The notes under the pieces were generated by a model that saw only the letters and a list, made by a program, of their open reading frames with translations, searched no databases and was not told the origin of the DNA. The position numbers and the translations under genes are program-made. From an uncultured Campylobacter sp. (lineage in GTDB: Bacteria > Campylobacterota > Campylobacteria > Campylobacterales > Campylobacteraceae): 9,730 nucleotides of DNA. Position 1 is the stretch's first letter, and every line of letters begins with the position of its first letter. Of the stretch, positions 6,140 to 9,730 are shown one piece after another. The stretch covers positions 1-9,730 of the forward strand of contig CALCKS010000242.1 in NCBI GenBank assembly GCA_937965895.1, read 5' to 3'.

Positions 6140-7705
6140 TTAGTCAAGTGTTATAAAATTTCCTTTGCTATCAATAGTAAACCATTTACCATCTTTCATA
6201 ACTTCAGCTAGTCCCTTTTTGAAGTCATGAGCATAACCAAATTCACACTCTATAACCTGCTCGCCTTTGGCGTTTATGTATCCCCACTTGCCGTCTTTCA
6301 TAACTCTAACCAAGTCTTCGCTAAAATCACTAGCCCACTCAAATTCACACTCTATAACCTGCTCGCCTTTGGTGTTTATGTATCCCCATTTGCCGTCTTT
6401 TTCAACTGCAGCCAAGCCTTCGCTAAAGCTATAAAGAGAATAAAATTGGCACTCTATAACCTGTTCGCCTTTAGTATTTATATATCCATACTTGTCGTGT
6501 TTTTTAACTCTGGCCAAGCCTTCGCTAAAGTCCATAGCATTACCAAATTCGCACTCTATAACCTGCTCGCCTTTAGCATTTATATATCCCCATTTGCCGT
6601 CTTTCATAACTCCAACCAAGCCTTCGCTAAAGCTATAAAGATAATCAAATTGGCACTCTATAATCTGTTCGCCTTTGGCGTTTATGTATCCCCATTTGCC
6701 GTCTTTTGCAACTCTAGCTAAGCCCTTGCTAAAGTCTTCGGCATCATCAAATTTACACTCTATAACTTGCTCACCTTTGGCGTTTATGTATCCCCGTCTA
6801 CCGTCTTTTGCAACTATAGCTAAACCCTCACTAAAGTTCTTGGCATAATCGAATTTGTACTCTATGATTTGCTCGCCTTTGGTGTTTATATATCCGTATT
6901 TACCGAATTTTTTAACTATAGCTAAACCCTCGCTAAAATTCTCGGCATGATCAAATTTGCACTCTATAACCTGCTCTCCTTTGGCATTTATAAATCCGTA
7001 CTTGCCGTCTTTTTTAATTTTAGCCAACCCTTCGGTATAAAGCCAGACATCATCGAATTTGCACTCTACAACTTGCTCGCCTTTGGCGTTTATAAATCCG
7101 TACTTGCCGTCTTTTTTAACTGCAGCCAAGCCTTCTCCACAAAACCACGCATCATCAAATTTACACTCTATAACCTGCTCTCCTTTGGTGTTTATGTATC
7201 CACATTTGCCGTCTTTTTTAACTCTAACTAAACCTTTATCATCGATGCCTAAGGCCTCGTCAAATCTACACTCTATAACATATTCGTCTTTGGCGTTTAT
7301 GTATCCGTATTGACCGTCTTTTTTAACTCTAGCTAAACCTTCTCTAAAGTCCCTGGCATGATCAAATTTACACTCTATAACTTGCTCACCTTTAGTATTT
7401 ATATATCCCCATTTGCCGTCTTTTGCAACTGCAGCTAAGCCTTCGCTAAAATTCTCGGCATGATCAAATTTACACTCTATAACCTGTTTGCCTTTTGTGT
7501 TTATATATCCGTATTTACCGTCTTTTTCATTTTTAAACAGTGGTCCATCTAGTTCATTAGCATTATCTGCCTTATCAGTATCTATCTCTTTAGAGGGAGC
7601 ATTTATTTTATTTATACTTGTACCCCCAGTAGCTTTCATAGAAGCTACCTGCGTAGATGCTTCTTTATCCTTTGCGCCAAATGGCGATTTTAAAAAATCA
7701 AACAT
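6140..7705 (-). CDS. WG-repeat protein, 14 units
   Basis: A 521-residue protein made almost entirely of WG beta-repeats. After a 55-residue low-complexity head (MFDFLKSPFGAKDKEAS and on) come 14 units of 34 residues (one of 35). The typical unit reads KDGKWGYINTKGEQVIEC, then [KEQ]FDxAxxFSEGLAxV. Unit markers lie near residues 66, 100, 134, 169, 203, 237, 271, 305, 339, 373, 407, 441, 475 and 509, and the last unit is degenerate (KWFTIDSKGNF). A Cys follows VIE in 12 of 13 full units. There is no signal peptide or membrane helix, so it is probably cytosolic. WG repeats are thought to form beta structures for protein binding, but this protein's partner is unknown. The ATG is preceded by AAAAGGA at 7712-7718. 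It follows the PLD-like fragment by 21 bases and probably shares its transcript. The dynamin pair lies 334 bases downstream, beyond an IS relic. Confidence 0.9.
   Translation of the reverse strand: MFDFLKSPFGAKDKEASTQVASMKATGGTSINKINAPSKEIDTDKADNANELDGPLFKNEKDGKYGYINTKGKQVIECKFDHAENFSEGLAAVAKDGKWGYINTKGEQVIECKFDHARDFREGLARVKKDGQYGYINAKDEYVIECRFDEALGIDDKGLVRVKKDGKCGYINTKGEQVIECKFDDAWFCGEGLAAVKKDGKYGFINAKGEQVVECKFDDVWLYTEGLAKIKKDGKYGFINAKGEQVIECKFDHAENFSEGLAIVKKFGKYGYINTKGEQIIEYKFDYAKNFSEGLAIVAKDGRRGYINAKGEQVIECKFDDAEDFSKGLARVAKDGKWGYINAKGEQIIECQFDYLYSFSEGLVGVMKDGKWGYINAKGEQVIECEFGNAMDFSEGLARVKKHDKYGYINTKGEQVIECQFYSLYSFSEGLAAVEKDGKWGYINTKGEQVIECEFEWASDFSEDLVRVMKDGKWGYINAKGEQVIECEFGYAHDFKKGLAEVMKDGKWFTIDSKGNFITLD
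6143..7525 (-). repeat. Tandem 102-bp coding repeats
   Basis: The WG-repeat units are also repeats at the DNA level, with a 102-bp period (one unit of 105 bp). Blocks such as the codons for GEQVIEC (plus strand CACTCTATAACCTGCTCGCC) recur with few changes. Such similarity points to duplication and exchange between units, so the copy number may vary between strains. Confidence 0.85.
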
Positions 7706-7726
7706 ATATTATCCTTTTTTAGTATT

Positions 7727-8053
7727 TTACATCGTGATTTCGTAGATTAAGTCAAACGAGGGATTATTTTTATCAAACGGAGACGTTATATCGTTTAGCT
7801 CATTGTATTGATTTAGCCCAAATTCGCTCGTACTCCTATCGTTTACATCCAGCCCTGCTCCTACGACTAGCCCAATCTGATTTGTCACCAGATACCTCTC
7901 GTGCATCTTTATGCCCCCTTGCTTTTCCTTCCATACATATATGGTTAAAGTATGACCGTAGTTAGAGTGTATATGACGGCAAATACTTCGCCATTTATCC
8001 AACCCCTTTTCGCAAGGATTATAATTTATTGACTTATCTGAAAATTTCTGCAA
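7727..8053 (-). CDS. Probable C-terminal fragment of a phospholipase-D-like protein
   Basis: Up to 108 residues read from a TTG at 8053, which has GGAGA only 4 bases in front. The frame stays open to a TAA at about 8090 with no better start. The recognisable part is MHERYLVTN (50-58) followed by a GxGLD motif (GAGLD, 65-69). I associate this H-x-R-Y ... G-x-G-L-D layout with the second half of PLD-like domains found at the C-terminus of longer proteins. A beta strand (LTIYVWKEK, 36-44) precedes it as expected. The usual N-terminal half is not present upstream, so this is more likely a truncated gene than a complete small protein. It ends 21 bases before the WG-repeat gene. Function cannot be assigned, and the family link is tentative. 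Confidence 0.5.
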   Translation of the reverse strand: MQKFSDKSINYNPCEKGLDKWRSICRHIHSNYGHTLTIYVWKEKQGGIKMHERYLVTNQIGLVVGAGLDVNDRSTSEFGLNQYNELNDITSPFDKNNPSFDLIYEITM

Positions 8054-8206
8054 ATTTTCTCCGAATGCTTTAAAAGTTATTAAAACCGAATTTTACCATT
8101 TTAACCGCCCCCGGTGTATTTTTTGTTTACCGCGTTTATACTATAGTTTGTTTTTTTGTGCTCATATGTATTGTTAAAACCAAGCACTATACTATTAAAA
8201 ATCCGC

Positions 8207-9093
8207 CTAAGCTTTGTTGAGCCTATTTATTATTGATTCGTAATAGTCTTTTAATAGCAATATATGCAATTCATCATTATATTCCGCCTGTTTTGTAGAA
8301 AAATTCTTTATGTTTGTATTCTTAATATCGTATTGTTGCAAATAATCCATATATTTTGACATATATTCGTTTGCTATCCTATAGTTACCCATAATGTCAT
8401 TATATGCTTTTATAAAATCTCTTTGATTAGTAGTTTTTAAATAGGCCATAACTGCAACAGGGTTGCTGGTAATTATATTTCTTAACTTGTTTTCAGTTAC
8501 CAATATAAGCGCTACACCAAATATATCTTCTTGACTTGTTCTAATAGTACTTTTTGGAACCATATGTTCAATCTCTTTAGATTGATCAGATGTATATGTC
8601 AGCAATCCTTTCTGCTCTTTCAATTTAAAAAGTTTTAGAGTTTTCTCTCTTTCTTCTTCATCAAATAAAATTTTTAATTCAATTTTATCTGCTAATACAT
8701 TTATTTTGCTTAGCACATCTCTTATTTGTTCTGGCGTATAAACATATGGATTGTCTTGCTCATAATTTCTTTGATACACAACTTGCATAGCATCATATGC
8801 TTTCATTAGGCTATCCTCTTGCAAACTTGTCAAATTCGGCTTTTTGCAATTTTGTATATCTCTTATAGCATTGTCGACGCTATCGCCTGTTATTGCAGTA
8901 ACATAGTCCATGATTGCGCTGATCTCAATTTCTTGATTAGAAAGGGAATTATATATGTGTGTTAAATATTCTGGCGATACCTGAATAGTTGTAAGTATCC
9001 TTTCGGCCCAAGCATATGCAAGACCAAAGTCTTTACTTGGTGTTGTTAAAAATCCACAGCAAAAATTGCTGCTAATACATTATCTTTTATCAT
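8207..9093 (-). pseudogene. Unrecognised gene of about 295 codons, frameshifted near its 5' end
   Basis: The longest uninterrupted frame starts at an ATG at 8911, but that ATG has no ribosome site and the frame is open upstream for some 50 codons. A much better start is the ATG at 9091-9093, 5 bases after AAGGAG (9099-9104). It reads MIKDNVLAAIFAVDF and stops at TAA directly after a run of five T's (9048-9052). One extra T there would join it to LTTPSKDFGLAYAWAERIL and the rest, giving 295 residues. Either the gene is inactivated, or ribosomal or replicative slippage at T5 restores it, or the base is a sequencing error. The protein is helical and charged, without signal peptide or membrane helices, and with no motif I recognise. 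The part from 8911 (234 residues) includes KEIEHMVPKSTIRTSQEDIF, which hints at an enzyme but is not diagnostic. Confidence 0.7.
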
Positions 9094-9122
9094 TGTGTCT
9101 CCTTTATATGTAATATCTCTTT

Positions 9123-9145
9123 CTTGAACTTCAAGCATTATTGTA
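9123..9145 (-). promoter_or_regulatory. Candidate promoter and palindromic operator before the frameshifted gene
   Basis: On the minus strand TACAAT (9145-9140) could serve as a -10 box about 47 bases before the ATG at 9093. Campylobacter promoters often lack a clear -35. Directly downstream is a perfect palindrome, CTTGAA-C-TTCAAG (9123-9135), placed where a repressor would block transcription. The WYL-regulator gene just upstream is a possible source of the binding protein. Both assignments are by eye. Confidence 0.3.
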
Positions 9146-9172
9146 ACAGTAGAAGGCGACAGGTTGTGTCAC

Positions 9173-9262
9173 TTAGGTTATATCATTTAGTATATTTTTA
9201 ATATATTGTAACTCATCTTGTTTGGCATATTGATATTGGCTATCTTCTCTTTTTGGCGCAAT
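9173..9262 (-). pseudogene. Short gene-end relic
   Basis: A 29-codon minus-strand stretch ends in TAA at 9173 and is preceded by TAG at 9263-9265. It includes YAKQDELQYIKNILNDIT, which reads as the helical C-terminus of a protein. No start is present, so it is probably the tail of a gene whose front has been lost. It lies between the WYL regulator and the frameshifted gene. Family unknown. Confidence 0.25.
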
Positions 9263-9471
9263 CTATAAAAATAGAAAAGACGAATGTAAAGCTTAGGGAT
9301 ACCGTAAATCGGATGGTAAGCAATAGAAATACAAAAAGAGACAAATATTTTACTACAAAGATAGATTTGACGGCTTACTAATATCTTGAATATCTGTCAG
9401 ACAAAATCTCTATCTTAGAAAGCTTATATTTTAATGTTGCCGCTCATGGCAGGCTATGCTATTTCAAATAA
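9202..9471 (+). pseudogene. Possible broken plus-strand frame
   Basis: The plus strand is open from 9202 to a TAA at 9469-9471 apart from one TAA at 9379-9381. An ATG lies at 9313. The central and last parts (RDTVNRMVSNRNTKRDKYF and YLEYLSDKISILESLYFNVA) are polar and helical and look protein-like. There is no clear ribosome site. It overlaps the end of the WYL gene and the minus-strand relic at 9173-9262, so at most one of the readings in the overlap can be original. Confidence 0.2.
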
Positions 9472-9730
9472 TCCCTAAGCAAATTTTCAAATTTATCCCT
9501 TAAATTTAAAGGCTCTACTATCTTTATAAACGGTAGCCAATATTTTACAACCCGTAGTATCTCGTCATCGTAGGCTACTTCCGTACTTATGATGATTTTA
9601 TCCCCTTCTTCTTGCACTACTTCGTAGTTTGGCAAAAACTCTTTTCTTTTAAAATACTCCATAGCTTCGTTTTTAATTTCAAGCGTAACCTTAAATTTAT
9701 CATCCGAAAACCAGTTTGTGTCGTTTTTTT
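9459..9730 (-). CDS. WYL-domain transcriptional regulator, C-terminal part
   Basis: The frame is open from the right edge to TAG at 9459, so the gene continues beyond the window and the ATG at 9662 is internal. About 90 residues are visible. They begin with WFSDDKFKVTLEI and run through KIIISTEVAYDDEILRVVKYW, then LPFIKIVEPLNLRDKFENLL. This pattern (beta strands, a D-E-I-L helix, a W-L-P-F ... V-E-P loop, L-R-x-x-x-x-x-L-L helix) is the WCX segment that ends WYL-domain proteins. Such proteins usually have an N-terminal winged helix and act as repressors or ligand-sensing regulators, and many sit next to phage-defence genes. Here it heads a series of minus-strand genes and may control the one at 8207-9093. 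Confidence 0.75.
   Translation of the reverse strand, partial: KNDTNWFSDDKFKVTLEIKNEAMEYFKRKEFLPNYEVVQEEGDKIIISTEVAYDDEILRVVKYWLPFIKIVEPLNLRDKFENLLRDYLK

Noticed and set aside
6143..7525. CRISPR-like array
   Set aside because: The periodic units are 102 bp, wholly coding and contiguous, with no unique spacers.
6227..7745. Several plus-strand frames with repeated hydrophobic segments that mimic membrane proteins
   Set aside because: They are the antisense of the WG repeats and repeat only because the coding repeats do. There are no ribosome sites.
8054..8206. Possible promoter words (TATAGT) and GTGCT/AGCAC inverted repeat
   Set aside because: The arms are only 5 bp and the sequence is AT-rich, so such matches are expected by chance.

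Overview
The window looks like a chromosomal segment of a Campylobacter-type bacterium (Campylobacterota). This is inferred from AT-rich coding with frequent AAATTT words, AAGGA/AGGAGG ribosome sites, TTG/GTG as possible starts, and the kinds of proteins seen. The species is not determined from sequence alone.

Layout. At the left edge (3-845, +) is the 3' part of an unrecognised gene that ends in a strong hairpin terminator. From about 900 to 2105 lies a decayed, gene-poor corridor. It holds a broken reading frame (904-1092), a 340-bp element bounded by terminal inverted repeats (1421-1758), a terminator-like hairpin and small gene relics. Everything intact from 2106 to the right edge is on the minus strand. 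Read in the direction of transcription (right to left) it contains: the C-terminal part of a WYL-domain regulator (9730-9459); a short stretch of relics with a palindrome; an unrecognised gene of about 295 codons broken by a frameshift in a T5 run (9093-8207); the C-terminal piece of a probable phospholipase-D-like protein (8053-7727); a 521-residue WG-repeat protein with 14 units (7705-6140); the remains of an IS1595-type insertion sequence (6124-5829); and a translationally coupled pair of dynamin-like GTPases (5805-3802 and 3809-2106).

The centrepiece is the GTPase pair. The downstream protein has the features of LeoA and the upstream one those of LeoB/LeoC. That gene order matches the LeoBC-LeoA (Eleos) type of two-dynamin anti-phage system. 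The WYL regulator fragment, the PLD-like fragment and the IS debris support reading the region as a defence island in turnover. The WG-repeat protein sits on the same strand just upstream of the pair. Its DNA repeats are 102 bp and its cysteines fall in register in 12 of 13 full units. It may be an accessory of the dynamin module, but an IS relic separates it from the operon, so the link is only a hypothesis.
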